This document shows, piece after piece, positions 1 to 9,416 of a stretch of DNA of 64,000 nucleotides (positions are counted from its first letter, which is position 1; each line of letters starts with the position of its first letter). The notes beneath the pieces were generated by a model, which was not told the origin of the DNA, searched no databases, and saw nothing but the letters and a program-made list of their open reading frames with translations. The stretch covers positions 1,178,001 to 1,242,000 of the forward strand of contig JBAIAA010000507.1 of assembly GCA_037893245.1 (NCBI GenBank). The letters are read 5' to 3'. The translations under genes and the position numbers were made by a program. Source of the stretch: Crossaster papposus (Eukaryota > Echinodermata > Asteroidea > Velatida > Solasteridae).

Positions 1-174
1 TTTTTTTTGGGATAAAAAGTGATATCTTTTTCCATAACCGCAGTACTTCTAAGTGAAAAGTTTCTAAAAATGCATTAGGCCTATGCTATCCAAAGCTGCT
101 GTACTTCTTACCCAGTAGGTTTTTATTGCCATTAGTTTTTGGAGTAATTACCAAACGTATACGATCTCTTTAAA
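1..174 (-). mobile_element. K1 MITE (TTAA-flanked, Kolobok/T2-like), cut by window edge
   Basis: This is the terminal part of the most frequent MITE here, called K1. It reads in reverse and ends CGTATACGATCTCTTTAA. Six other copies share the inner text, such as the stretch around AAGTACTGCGGTTAT. K1 ends read TTAAAGGGATCG, and every complete copy has TTAA on both sides. As recalled, TTAAAGGRR termini with TTAA target duplication are the signature of T2/Kolobok MITEs; piggyBac also uses TTAA but normally starts with CCC. No coding capacity. Confidence 0.8.
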
Positions 175-190
175 TGCCCTTACTTGTTTT

Positions 191-571
191 ACATAATCAT
201 TTTAGAAATACATTACGACCATTAAATTCACTCCGTGTCTGTCTCCCATTGCTCTATTAAATGACCTACATTGGGTGATACAATGGAAGAGCAATATACT
301 GGAAACCAATTTCAGGGGAGGGCCCATGGGAAATGATGTTCATTTAAAGATGTAGGTTACATTACGTAGGAAATATAGGTCTACATATCAAGAACGTGTG
401 AAAAAGCTGGCTGTGTTAGGACTGCATGACAGCATGAATAAACTCCCCGTTGTTGTTTTTCTATTTATTTGCGCGTTCGTGCACAAACACATACGCGGTG
501 TCCTATCAAGTCTATACATGGAGACCAATTGGCCTGAACCATAAACTAACCTCGTTACCATGACTACGATC
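191..571 (+). repeat. Dispersed direct repeat, copy 1
   Basis: A roughly 380-bp block that recurs in the same orientation at 3350-3771 with scattered substitutions. Both copies end at the same point, after GACTACGATC. Copy 2 has an internal tandem duplication of about 43 bp near its start. Short ORFs on the minus strand occur in both copies but carry no recognisable domain. Family unknown. Confidence 0.8.
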
Positions 572-667
572 ATGTTGATATGCTTGGTGATAGCCAGTAT
601 AATGTTAATACATTGTATATGGTTCACCAGTAAATTTTCACCAGAGATGTTTTAGAGTGTATATTCG

Positions 668-1303
668 TCAGCGTTTTCACGAAGAGACGAATTTGGCCAC
701 GGGGAGTTGCACATTGGTTTTGAAAAAATCAGGTTTTAAGTTGGTTACTTTTTGAAAACGAGATTCCGCCTATTTTCTAAGCACATATTAACTTATATTT
801 GGTACGTACAGAGAGGTGAGATCTGAAACTTTAAAAATACACCTATTAAAGAACACTCAAAAACTTAATTGACGAGTAATTATTGCAGATATAAATTCGA
901 CTGTTCGTGAAAATTCAAAATAAACGGTGGCGGCTTTTTGCCCAGCGTGCGGAATTCGTCTCTTCGTGAAAACTCAAAAACTTGTTTTGCCCTAATTTGT
1001 CTCTTCGTGAATGTATATACAATGTCTATAAATTGTACGGGCGTTGTTTTTGCACTCGGGGAAACGTTATTTCTATCTACGCAGGGACAAATTATAATTC
1101 GTCTCTTCGTGAAAACTAAAAATACGGTTTGGGTCAAATTTTCCCCTGTATGTTTTTCGTAATCTTAATGATTCAAACTAATTTTGACAATATTAACTTC
1201 GCCAGAATGTTCGTTGCTATCCACTCAATCGATTTCAGGCCAAAAACAAATTTCGAAAAAAAAAAATTCTGGCCAAATTCGTCTCTTTGTGAAAACGCTG
1301 ACG
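668..1303. repeat. Inverted-repeat element with internal repeats of a 20-bp motif
   Basis: The ends are near-perfect inverted repeats of about 32 bp (668-699 and 1271-1303). Related forms of AATTCGTCTCTTCGTGAAAA recur at about 897, 955, 997, 1099 and 1278. The termini therefore appear to be diverged versions of a motif scattered through the element. No coding signal is visible. This looks like a non-autonomous element of unknown superfamily. Confidence 0.6.
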
Positions 1304-1304
1304 T

Positions 1305-1412
1305 CGTTTTGAAATGCCTGCACGTAGACGTCATTATATCTTATAGATACTTTAAGTTATCCTCAATTGACATGAATTTAATCACGAACAAAATAAGTTC
1401 CTCAAGATCTAA
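1305..1412. repeat. Left arm of an inverted repeat (partner 2157-2272)
   Basis: About 108 bp that reappears reverse-complemented at 2157-2272 with moderate divergence; shared text includes GTAGACGTCATTATAT and CATGAATTTAATCACG. It abuts the end of the preceding inverted-repeat element. Between the arms lie a hairpin (1523-1646) and a retroelement tail. Confidence 0.65.
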
Positions 1413-1522
1413 GCTCTGCACTCCCTCAAGAACGGTTAGACATCATCAACCATTTTTGTCGTACAGTAATTTGATTTACAACCTTTGTAATTTCATAATA
1501 AAGTTTTCTCAGCCCCGCCCCT

Positions 1523-1646
1523 CGCTTAAGTTTAGGTTCGTCTTCTCTCTCATGTAGCAGCATTTTGACTCCAAAATGGTTTGAGCCATAGAGCTATATT
1601 ACATTAATGCTGCTACGGGATAGAAAAGACGAACCTAAACTGAAGC
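1523..1646. repeat. Imperfect hairpin, arms about 40 bp
   Basis: The left arm (1523-1563) contains AGTTTAGGTTCGTCTTCT and the right arm (1607-1646) its reverse complement. The loop is about 43 bp and contains a CCAAAATGG-type palindrome. Probably a small MITE or its core. Confidence 0.6.
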
Positions 1647-1831
1647 AAAGGGCAGATCTGAAATAAATTTATTTATTAAATGACAAACGTTGTAATTCAA
1701 ATTGTTTAAATGACCTTACTTGTTTTACTTCTGTATGACAAAAATAGATTGATGATTTATAACTGTAATCAAGAATAAGGATAAAACTGCTGCGAACTGC
1801 TTACTGGCTGGAATGACCTGAAATATACAAA

Positions 1832-2120
1832 TCTCCACCCTGGACCCCGTTCCTTGTGGTTTTACCCCTTCTGTTTTTGTTCCTACTCTGTCTTTGATTC
1901 AACCCACACTTACCTCACCCTTTAATCCCTCAGCCTAATCCTCCTTTTGTTGATTGTTTCTTTGGACTCTGTGCTTTTTCTTTTGTGTTTTGTTCGCCAT
2001 CCATGATGTGCATCATGTTGTATGTTGCCCTATATGTTTGTTTCTTGTACACAGTCATTTAGTCTCTGAAGAAGATCTTGTTAAGATCGAAATATTAGGC
2101 CCTCTTAACTTATTTGATTT
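1832..2120 (+). mobile_element. Penelope-like retroelement 3' tail, copy 1
   Basis: A pyrimidine-rich 3'-UTR-like stretch leads into TTTGTTTCTTGTACACAG, then CTCTGAAGAAGATC and TAAGATCGAAATATTAGG. The same block occurs at 3091-3232 and, reversed, at 21,025-21,420. The related copy at 26,711 begins with a short ORF end (FWINRLRTIQPHGLN then stop) that resembles the C-terminus of Penelope-like polyproteins, which is the basis for the family name. Inside, CTGAAGA (2066-2072), a 6-bp stem (2074-2079 with 2083-2088) and GAAA (2089-2092) resemble a hammerhead ribozyme core. Confidence 0.6.
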
Positions 2121-2279
2121 GTAATTGCTCCTTGTATATATGGCTATAGGTTAATATCTCGAGGAACTCATTTTGTGCTATACGTAACGTGATTAAATTC
2201 ATGGCAATTGAAGATAACCTGAAAGTTCTATAAAATATAATGACGTCTACATTTAGGCATTTCAGAACGACATATATAA

Positions 2280-3090
2280 GGTCCCTAGGGTGAGTAAAAA
2301 AGAAGTTCCATCCAGACAAATATTTAATAAAATAAATTTGAGGCAAAATATACACATAGGCCCTAGGTAGACAAATAAATAGATAGGCAATGTTTTGGGC
2401 TTTGTTTAGATTTTTTTGTTTTTACTCCTTTGGTTCCAATGTTACATCACTTGTGACCCTACTTTTTGTTGCAGCTGTCCACAGTTTATATTCAATCGAA
2501 AGTAATTGGGATTTTCAAATTGTGTATTTTCTTTTCATTTGGACCAACGATTAGGTGCACTTTCATATTTTTTTTTTCCAAAATAGTTTCGGAAATGATT
2601 TCTTTTTTACTCATGTATATCGGAAGTTACCTATTACCTATTACCTATTTCTTAGATTTTCTAATTCTGCATTTTCCTGAAATATTTTATTGTCTATTGA
2701 CATGAAAGTTGGTTTGATGAAGAGAGCCACCACAATACTTGTTTTATGTCCTTTTGTAATAAATTTGTTTTGCATTACAAGTCTAAATAGAATTTATACA
2801 AATAGGCACTTGGGGAGACAAATTAGCGTAAGTTTTTAGGTAATAAGGAGACAGTGGCACTTTAAGGAGACATTTCAGTGTCTCCCTAAAATTAGTGTCT
2901 AGCTACCCTAAAAAACAATATTTGGGAGTTATTTTTGTCTTAGAACGACAGATTTTGGTCTAAATAGCATAAATCTTGAAGATCTTAGAGAAAAGGGTTA
3001 GGGTAAACAAGTTAGGACTGTTTTAAGTTTGTGTACATCTCTATGGGATTGTCTCCCTAAGTGCCCATTTGGAGATAATAAAATTTCTCT
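2280..3090. other. AT-rich interval, no gene seen
   Basis: Mostly AT-rich sequence without convincing ORFs. TTACCTA is repeated three times near 2,626-2,650, and there is an isolated GGGTTAGGGT near 3,000. Segments such as GGAGACA recur around 2,815-2,890 and 3,050-3,070, suggesting an old degraded repeat. Confidence 0.5.
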
Positions 3091-3232
3091 TCCGCCATCC
3101 ATGATTTCTTCCGCCATCCATGCTGTGCCTCATGCTGTATGTTGCCCTATATACGTTTGTTTCTTGTACACAACCATTTAGTCTCTGAAGAAGATCTTGT
3201 TAAGATCGAAATATTAGGCCCTCTTAACTTTG
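3091..3232 (+). mobile_element. Penelope-like retroelement 3' tail, copy 2
   Basis: A shorter copy of the tail at 1832-2120, keeping the final 130 bp and the CTGAAGA (3185-3191), stem (3193-3198 with 3202-3207) and GAAA (3208-3211) arrangement. It is followed at 3233-3293 by about 60 bp that is the reverse complement of 1770-1828. The two tails, in the same orientation, are therefore enclosed by an inverted repeat. Confidence 0.6.
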
Positions 3233-3349
3233 ATTGTATATTTCAGGTCATTCCAGCCAGTAAGCAGTTTGCAGCAGTTTTATCCTTATTCATATAATTT
3301 CTCTTGTGCATTTTAACTTCGTTATAGGTCCTCTGAGTGTTCAATTTAA

Positions 3350-3771
3350 ACATAATCATTTTAGAAATACATTACGACCATTAAATTCACTCTGTGTCTG
3401 AATACATTACGACCATTAAATTAACTCTGTGTCTGTCTCCAACTGCTCTATTAAATGACCTGCATGGGGTGATACAATGGAAGAGCAATATACTGGAAAC
3501 CAATTTCAGGGGAGGGCCCAAGGGAAATTATGTCCATTCAAAGATGTAGGTTACATTACGTAGGAAATATTAGAAGGCCTACATAGCAAGAACGTGTGAA
3601 ACAGCTGGCTGTGTTAGGACTGCATGACAGCATGAGGGAACTCCCCGTTGTTGTTTTTCTATTTATTTGCGCGTTCGTGCACAAACACTTACGCGGTGTC
3701 CTATCAAGTCTGTATACATGGAGACCAATTGGCCTGAACCATGAACTAACCTCGTTACCATGACTACGATC
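3350..3771 (+). repeat. Dispersed direct repeat, copy 2
   Basis: Second copy of the block at 191-571, longer because ATTACGACCATTAAATT and its surroundings are duplicated in tandem near the start. It ends at the same GACTACGATC boundary. Downstream sequence (3772-4206) is unrelated to copy 1 and includes a GC-rich stretch around 3,840-3,970 rich in TGTGCG. Confidence 0.8.
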
Positions 3772-4206
3772 TGGCTGCGCCTTGTTTTCCCCATCATGCA
3801 TCCACCTGTCTGTTAATTGCTATGCTCTCAAAGAAACGCATGGACCCGTGCAATTGCGGGCAGACCCGTGCGGAACGCGGTTGCCCGCATTTGCCTGCGA
3901 GCGCACACTGTGTGCGTGGGTGTGCGATAATGTGCGATCATGTGCAGTGCGAACGGGGGCGCCCGCAAATTGGAAATAATCTACGGTCTCTATAGGCTTT
4001 TTGCACCATCTTGTAAAGTTTCAAAAACTGGATCTTGATGTAATAATCAGTAACATGTATGTGTGGAGTTTTCCCAACCCTAAAGTTGCCCTAAATGGGT
4101 GATTTTTCTCGCTGTAATCGCTGACATCACAATTTCTCGCTTTTTTTTAAGGGAAGTTTGTTTTTACAATGTAGTACAAATGTACAGGTTTTTTTCCCAA
4201 CAGTAT

Positions 4207-4866
4207 ACACCTGGAGCCAATTCCATAAAAGCATTCTAAGCCTAGTTGGTTGCTAACTTGCTTTCTATCTCTAGTTCCATACAACCATTATACGCTTAGC
4301 AAGGTTCCTAGTTGCTTGCTAAAATTATAATAGGTTTGGGGTATGTCTAAATCCTTAGCACCATTCTAAGTGACCCTTAATCTTTTATCTTTTGGGAATT
4401 TGTATTGACATCCTTATGCGCCGAGTCAAGAATAACCTTAAACTCCTCATAACGTTCTGCAAGGAACAGATTTTCCTGAGTCGAGTAATTAGGCTTCTTT
4501 CTCCTTTTTTGAGTTGAAACACCCTCTGAATTAGCCATTTCTGAAACATGTGCTTAGGCCGATACAAATGTACATACCCTAAATAGGGTACAGAGGAATG
4601 CATTGACAATACAACCCACAACATGATCTAATTTGAACTCTTTCCCTATTGTTAACTCAAACTGACCATGTACTTTAGCGATTATGCAAACCCCACACCA
4701 TTCTAGCAAGCTGCAAGCAAGCAACTAGTAAGAATGTTTCATAGAATGGTATTATGAAATTCGATTTAGTTGATTTCCAGCAAGCAACCAACTAGGCATT
4801 TGGAATCTTGCTAAAACCTAGTAATATACTAAGTTAGAATGCTCTTATGGAATTGGGCCCTGGTGT
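4207..4866 (-). mobile_element. Harbinger-like non-autonomous element, copy A
   Basis: About 660 bp with terminal inverted repeats ACACCWGGRSCCAATTCC extending through CATAARAGCATTCTAA. A second copy lies inverted at 5932-6563. The interior carries a 53-codon ORF on the minus strand with a Myb/SANT-like start (separate entry), which points to the PIF/Harbinger superfamily because its members encode such a protein. I could not define a target duplication with confidence. Confidence 0.6.
4377..4538 (-). pseudogene. Truncated Myb/SANT-like ORF in copy A
   Basis: An ATG at 4538 opens 53 codons ending at TAA 4377-4379. The protein starts MANSEGVSTQKRRKKPNYST and continues with ENLFLAERYEEF. The basic lead-in followed by an acidic helix resembles the first helix of trihelix Myb/SANT-like proteins encoded by Harbinger transposons. 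It stops before the second and third helices, so it cannot be a full DNA-binding domain. Copy B has a frameshifted version. The family call rests on a short motif and is tentative. Confidence 0.45.
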
Positions 4867-5276
4867 CTAAATTGAATGGAATTTCCCGTAAAAATAAGGC
4901 TTAATTTTTTTTATAGCGTGCTCGTCGAAACTTCGTCGCCTAAACTTCTTGACTGATGTCCCAGGGACGTTCGACATAAATTCGATTAATATTGAATGCG
5001 ACGCTCGCTTCAAATGTCGCACTTACAAAGTGACATGCGAAATATTCTTTCTTTTATTTTATGGTAAATTAATTAAACCACGTGGCGCCAGGAAATCGCC
5101 AATGAACTCGACAAACTTTGAGTGGTTATTTAATTTGTAACATGGTGACAACAAAAGTCCTGTTGGAAAGGTAATCCAAAATACAAATGACGAAATTCAA
5201 CATTCGAAGTGCAATAAATCGATGTTGCTGGACGAATTTGAATATCAGAATGGGTGAATTAGAATTATACACTTGT
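4867..5276. other. Interval between the inverted Harbinger-like copies
   Basis: AT-rich sequence without a recognisable gene. Several TTCGA/CGAAC-rich words occur (4,925-5,000 and 5,190-5,235), similar in style to 17,800-17,900, so old repeat sequence is likely. Confidence 0.4.
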
Positions 5277-5627
5277 TTAAAGGTAGGATACACCTTTGGT
5301 AATTGCTTAAATTATCATTAATGGGTAGATTTGGGGGATTGTATTTCATAGTAAATATCGTTTAACTGACCTGTCCGAAGTTTTACAATCATGGATGCCG
5401 AGAAAATCCCGAAAAAAACAGCATTTGTTTTCAACCGGTGTTGGGCAGTTATTCTTATGTTATCTTTGTTTTTTCGCGATCGCGATTGCGAATATTTACA
5501 GATATATAGCGCAATCATTTTGCTAGATGCCTAGAATCATTATTTACTTTCAAATGAGTAAGATATTTCTGAATAATTCGGTAGTAAATATTTTCGATAA
5601 CTGCAAAATGGTGTATACTACCTTTAA
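5277..5627 (-). mobile_element. K2 MITE, complete copy
   Basis: Second TTAA-bounded family. Ends read TTAAAGGTAGGATACACC and TATACTACCTTTAA. Other copies are at 6887, 18,454 and 24,677, with fragments at 32,880 and 42,766. The interior holds GCGATCGCG-like palindromes and CGGTGTTGGGCAG. It shares the TTAAAGG start with K1 but not the interior, so both probably belong to the T2/Kolobok-type group. Non-coding. Confidence 0.75.
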
Positions 5628-5931
5628 ATAGACGGGAAAACATATAATGAAACTACGTGGCGGTACGGTGCAGAAGTTTATATGAATTAATAATTAATTA
5701 ATGTACAGTCGAGTTATTTAGAATTGTAGACAAATAATTTATTCTTTTCGGCTTAACAGCAACACAACACAATTAAAACACCAACACAACACAATTAAAA
5801 CACCAACTGAATTGTGTAAACAAACAAAATAATGTGCAGGTTGTTTTTTCCTGATGAAATATATACCTTATTTGACTCTACGTGAATAATAGTATAAAGC
5901 ATCTGGTGAAACCACAGCGCTGGGCCCAATT
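5628..5931. other. Interval with a short tandem duplication
   Basis: AT-rich. The segment around 5,759-5,805 contains two tandem copies of about 22 bp (ACAACACAATTAAAACACCA). No gene seen. Confidence 0.5.
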
Positions 5932-6563
5932 CCATAAAAGCATTCTAACTTAGTATATTACTAGGTTTTAGTAAGATTCCAAATGCCTAGTTGGTTGCTT
6001 GCTAGCAATCAACTAAATCGCATTCCATAACACCATTCTATGAAACATTCTTACTATTGCTTGCTTGCTTGCAGCTTGCTAGAATGGTGTGGGGTTTGCA
6101 TAATCGCCAAAGTACATGGTCAGTTTGAGTTAACAATAGTGAAAAAGTTCAAATCAGGTCATGCTATGGGTTGTATTGTCAATGGATTCCTCTGTACCCT
6201 ATTTAGGGTATGTACATTTGTATCGGTCTAAGCACATGTTTCAGAAATGGCTAATTCAGAGAGTGTTTCAAATCAAAAAAGAGGAAAGAAGCCTTATAAT
6301 TACTCGACTCAGGAAAATCTGTCCTTGACTCTGCGCATAAGGATGTCAATACAAATTCCCAAAAGATGAAAGATTGAAAGTGACTTAGAATGGTGCTAAG
6401 GATTTAGACATACCCCAAACCTATTCTAATTTTAGCAAGCAACTAGGAACCTTGCTAAGCGTATAATGGTTTTATGGAATATATTTAGCAAGTAACTAGA
6501 GATAGAAAGGAAGTTAGCAACCAACTAGGCTTAGAATGCTTTTATGGAATTGGCTCCAGGTGT
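5932..6563 (+). mobile_element. Harbinger-like non-autonomous element, copy B
   Basis: Inverted partner of copy A, with the same terminal repeats (GGGCCCAATTCC at the left, GGAATTGGCTCC at the right) and the same interior order. Copies A and B with the K2 MITE between them form a 2.3-kb palindromic arrangement. Confidence 0.6.
6247..6369 (+). pseudogene. Frameshifted Myb/SANT-like ORF remnant in copy B
   Basis: The same start as in copy A (MANSESVSNQKRGKKP) is followed by an inserted codon. After QENLS a deletion relative to copy A shifts the frame, and the ORF ends after 40 codons. It is clearly decayed relative to copy A. Confidence 0.45.
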
Positions 6564-6886
6564 GCTGTCATTTCCAATACAAGTGGAATTTGTGTATTAA
6601 TTTCCAACGATATTTGCAGCCGACAATCGTTCCTGCACAACACAAGCACCCCCCCCCCCCCCCCCCCCCCACCCAAAACACCTGCAAGTGTTTGAATGAT
6701 CTCCATAGGATTTGTACACAAGTTGAGATCGTGGACGTTGTGTCAATCGTGGACCCATTGTTTGCCTTCCAATTCTTTTGTCCGACGACCACGAATGCCG
6801 GTCAATACAAACACACACCCACATTTGTTTAAACACTAATAATAAGCTATTTTGGGTATTAAATTTGCTCAAAATGCTTGGCACGT
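6564..6886. other. Interval with a C22 homopolymer
   Basis: Contains an uninterrupted run of 22 C at 6649-6670. Overlapping short ORFs on both strands here are produced by the homopolymer. No gene seen. Confidence 0.6.
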
Positions 6887-7654
6887 TTAAAGGTAGGATA
6901 CACCATTTGCTGATATCAATTTTGTATAATACCGAATTATTAGGAAATATCTTGCTTATTTTTAAGTAAATAATTATCACGGCATCCAGCCAAATTATTG
7001 TGCTAAATATCCTGTAATTGTTTCGAAAAATTGAATTGTATTTAAAACAAATCACAGTCGCTAGACGGCGATCGCAAGAAAAAAAAGGGAAAAAAGCAAG
7101 AACAACTGCCCCACGCCCCGTTTTAAACGAACGTCGTTTTTCTTATTTTTTTTCTCGGCATCCATGATAGAAAATGGAATTTACTATAAAATTAAAGGGA
7201 TCGTATATACGTTTGGTAATTACTCAAAAAATTAATGGCAATAAAAACTTACTTGGTAAGAAGTACAGCAGCTTTGGATAGTATAATGCATTCTAGAAAC
7301 TTGTCACTTAGAAGTACTGCGGTTATGCAAAAAGATATAACTTTTTATCCTCAAAAAATTTAATGTGAGAAGCGTTACTGCAGTGACGTTTCTCAGAGTG
7401 TGTATTCCAAAGCAGATTATTCTTCCTGAGTGGACAAAACCGCTCCAGAATTTCGGCAATATCTCAAAATCGCAACCACCTTTTGAAATGAAATTTGTAC
7501 AGGTTAGTTTTATGGTATATGTCTATAACTATATAGGATTGAAATGAACAGTGGGTTCCAATTACCAAACGTATACGATCCCTTTAAAAAAACCAAATCC
7601 ACCCATTCCTGATAATTAAAGCAATTACCAATGATGATGTATCCTACCTTTTAA
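6887..7654 (+). mobile_element. K2 MITE interrupted by a K1 MITE
   Basis: The K2 start (TTAAAGGTAGGATACACC) is at 6887. The K2 end (GATGTATCCTACCTTTTAA) is at 7654. Between them, 7192-7587 is a complete K1 element. Removing K1 and one TTAA restores K2 order as seen at 5277-5627. K1 was therefore active after this K2 copy had inserted. Confidence 0.8.
7192..7587 (+). mobile_element. K1 MITE, complete, nested in K2
   Basis: 396 bp from TTAAAGGGATCG to CGATCCCTTTAA, with TTAA at both ends. The interior matches the other K1 copies, including TTACTGCAGTGACGTTTCTC. Non-coding; ORFs within it do not carry domains. Confidence 0.85.
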
Positions 7655-7815
7655 ACTTTGAATTCTTCAGATTAAAGAGACTGTTACTGTATCATAATGA
7701 TTCGGGGCTTGCAACCACAGCTCCGGAATGGTTTGGTGTCTCTATGCTATTCTCGTCCACTGTGAACATTGTACATGTATTGGTGCTTAGCGTCTCTTTA
7801 CGTAACTATTGTTAT

Positions 7816-8076
7816 TAATTAATTAATTATTATTAATTCTTGTTGGTAATAAAACCAAGTACCCCTCAAAAGCGACAATAAGAAGACAATGAGAAAACAG
7901 ATACAGTTTTAGAGGTGGGGGAAAACCCAAGAAGAATATCCTGGAGAAAACACACGGAATCAGGCAGGGACTGAAAGCCCAATCCACATAATTGGCCCAG
8001 GTTGGATTCGAACCCAAGTCACAGCAGTGGAAGGCGAAGAAAGGACCTCTACGCCAACCTGACTAAGCAAGAGCTT
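7816..8076 (-). mobile_element. tRNA-derived SINE, family 2, copy a
   Basis: On the minus strand the element begins with a tRNA-like head. Its A box is at 8044-8055 (TGGCGTAGAGGT) and its B box at 8004-8014 (GGTTCGAATCC). A body containing CAGTCCCTGCCTGATTC follows, ending in a TTAA-rich tail (7816-7838). The same family occurs at 29,212-29,476 and, interrupted, at 32,091-32,650. A- and B-box spacing fits a polymerase III promoter. Confidence 0.8.
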
Positions 8077-8331
8077 GCCTCGAATCACGTGATATAGTAA
8101 CAGTCTATTTGGTCTGGAAAATACAAAGTTAAAATGTGCCAAGTATTTTGAGCAAGTCTGTTAACCATAAAGTTATTCCAATTTATCTCGCAAATGGCCT
8201 ATTTACAGACATTCAAGTGCTCAGGAGTTGAACACGGAAACTACTTCAAACCGAAACTGCTCTGTACCATTTTATGCTAAGCCGTCAAAATTGAGGCAAG
8301 CTACTAGCTGACTGTACTATAGTTCAGCGTG

Positions 8332-8337
8332 TTTATT
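8332..8337 (-). terminator. AATAAA polyadenylation signal of the GPCR gene
   Basis: A canonical AATAAA on the minus strand lies 96 nt beyond the GPCR stop codon. Position and orientation fit the 3' end of that transcript, giving a short 3' UTR. Confidence 0.55.
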
Positions 8338-8432
8338 ATGTGTTCACCAATTTGAAATTTCTTGAAGGATATCTGCAAATCTTCCAACTTTACTTTTGTT
8401 CCCACGTCGCGGTTAGGGTACCGATTATGATT

Positions 8433-9416
8433 TTAGGTATTGGCACTGCTGACAATCGCCACTGAGGAGGTGTCGCCTGCCGTGTGACCCTGCCTACCAA
8501 CAAGTTTCTTGAGGGCCTTCCGGAACTGCTTGTACTTGATGGCGTATATAACCGGATTCAGGCAGCTGTTGGTGGAAACCATGCAGCGGGTGAATGAGTA
8601 GAGAGCCGACTTCAGGTCCACCGCCACCCCGAGGTTGAAGAGCAAGAAGGCGATCTCGTTGGGCGTCCAGCAGACGGTGAACGCCGCGCAGACGAGCATG
8701 AGGGTCTTGAATGTGTTGCGGCGAGCGCGCATCAGCGACTGCCCCTGGCTCTCGGGAGCTTGGTTCGTAGACGGACCGGTGGCGGCAGCAGCTGCCATCA
8801 CCACCGGTGCGGGCTGGATTCTTGCAGCTCCCTTCTTCAGGACCACTGCGATGTGCACGTAGACGACCAGCATGACTGCAACCGGCAGGAGGTAGGTTAC
8901 AACGAACACTGCCACGCCGAGGACTTCCTGGTAAGCCGCCAGCTTCTGCTTGCACTGTCCAGCCTCGCTGTACCAGATGAAGACGCCGTAACTGGTGAAC
9001 ATAAACGCCGATAGCCAGACGGCGAGGATTGCGACCAGAGCGTTCTGGCGAGTCCCCAAAGCCTGGTACCTGAAGGGGAACACTATGGCCAGGTAGCGCT
9101 CCAGGGTCAGCGCCACCAGGTTGAACGTGGAGCACACGAACAGCGCCCAGTTGAAGTAGCCGGACAACCAGAGCCTGCAGAGCAGCACCCCGCTCGTCCC
9201 TGGGGGTAGCGGGGTGGGGATCGGGACCAGGCTGGTCAGCAGGATCAGCAACGACCCGAGGAGATCGATCAGGGCTTGATTGAAGATGAAGGCGTTGGTC
9301 AGGGTGTGCATGAAGCGCACCCTGGCGATGACGAGGCACACCAGGCCGTTACCGCAGAGGCCAAGCACTCCTACCGTACTCTGGAAAATCGTCAGCGCTA
9401 GGCTGTCGTCAGCCAT
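8433..9416 (-). CDS. Intronless class A (rhodopsin-like) GPCR, 327 aa
   Basis: A seven-transmembrane G-protein-coupled receptor of the plasma membrane (or ciliary membrane, see promoter). Counting from the ATG at 9416: TM1 about 10-32 with GN at N23; TM2 about 40-64 with D51; TM3 about 78-110 with C80 and E106-R107-Y108; extracellular-loop C155, the likely disulphide partner of C80; TM5 with P178; TM6 with C249-W250-T251-P252; TM7 with N287-P288-x-x-Y291; then a basic amphipathic helix 8 (KQFRKALKKL). All class A hallmarks are present, so it looks functional. Tyr rather than Asp at 3.32 argues against an amine receptor, and no Lys at 7.43 argues against an opsin. Loop 3 is Ala-rich and the C-tail is short. 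The reading frame extends upstream only through non-ATG codons to an in-frame TGA at 9495-9497, so 9416 is the first ATG; +4 is G. Codon use is GC-rich compared with the surroundings. Echinoderms have large families of intronless orphan receptors of this kind; the ligand cannot be told. Confidence 0.93.
   Translation of the reverse strand: MADDSLALTIFQSTVGVLGLCGNGLVCLVIARVRFMHTLTNAFIFNQALIDLLGSLLILLTSLVPIPTPLPPGTSGVLLCRLWLSGYFNWALFVCSTFNLVALTLERYLAIVFPFRYQALGTRQNALVAILAVWLSAFMFTSYGVFIWYSEAGQCKQKLAAYQEVLGVAVFVVTYLLPVAVMLVVYVHIAVVLKKGAARIQPAPVVMAAAAATGPSTNQAPESQGQSLMRARRNTFKTLMLVCAAFTVCWTPNEIAFLLFNLGVAVDLKSALYSFTRCMVSTNSCLNPVIYAIKYKQFRKALKKLVGRQGHTAGDTSSVAIVSSANT

Noticed and set aside
8494..9339. 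281-codon minus-strand frame and plus-strand frames over the GPCR
   Set aside because: Shadow frames of the GC-rich GPCR gene; composition is Arg/Pro/His-rich and no domain is present.
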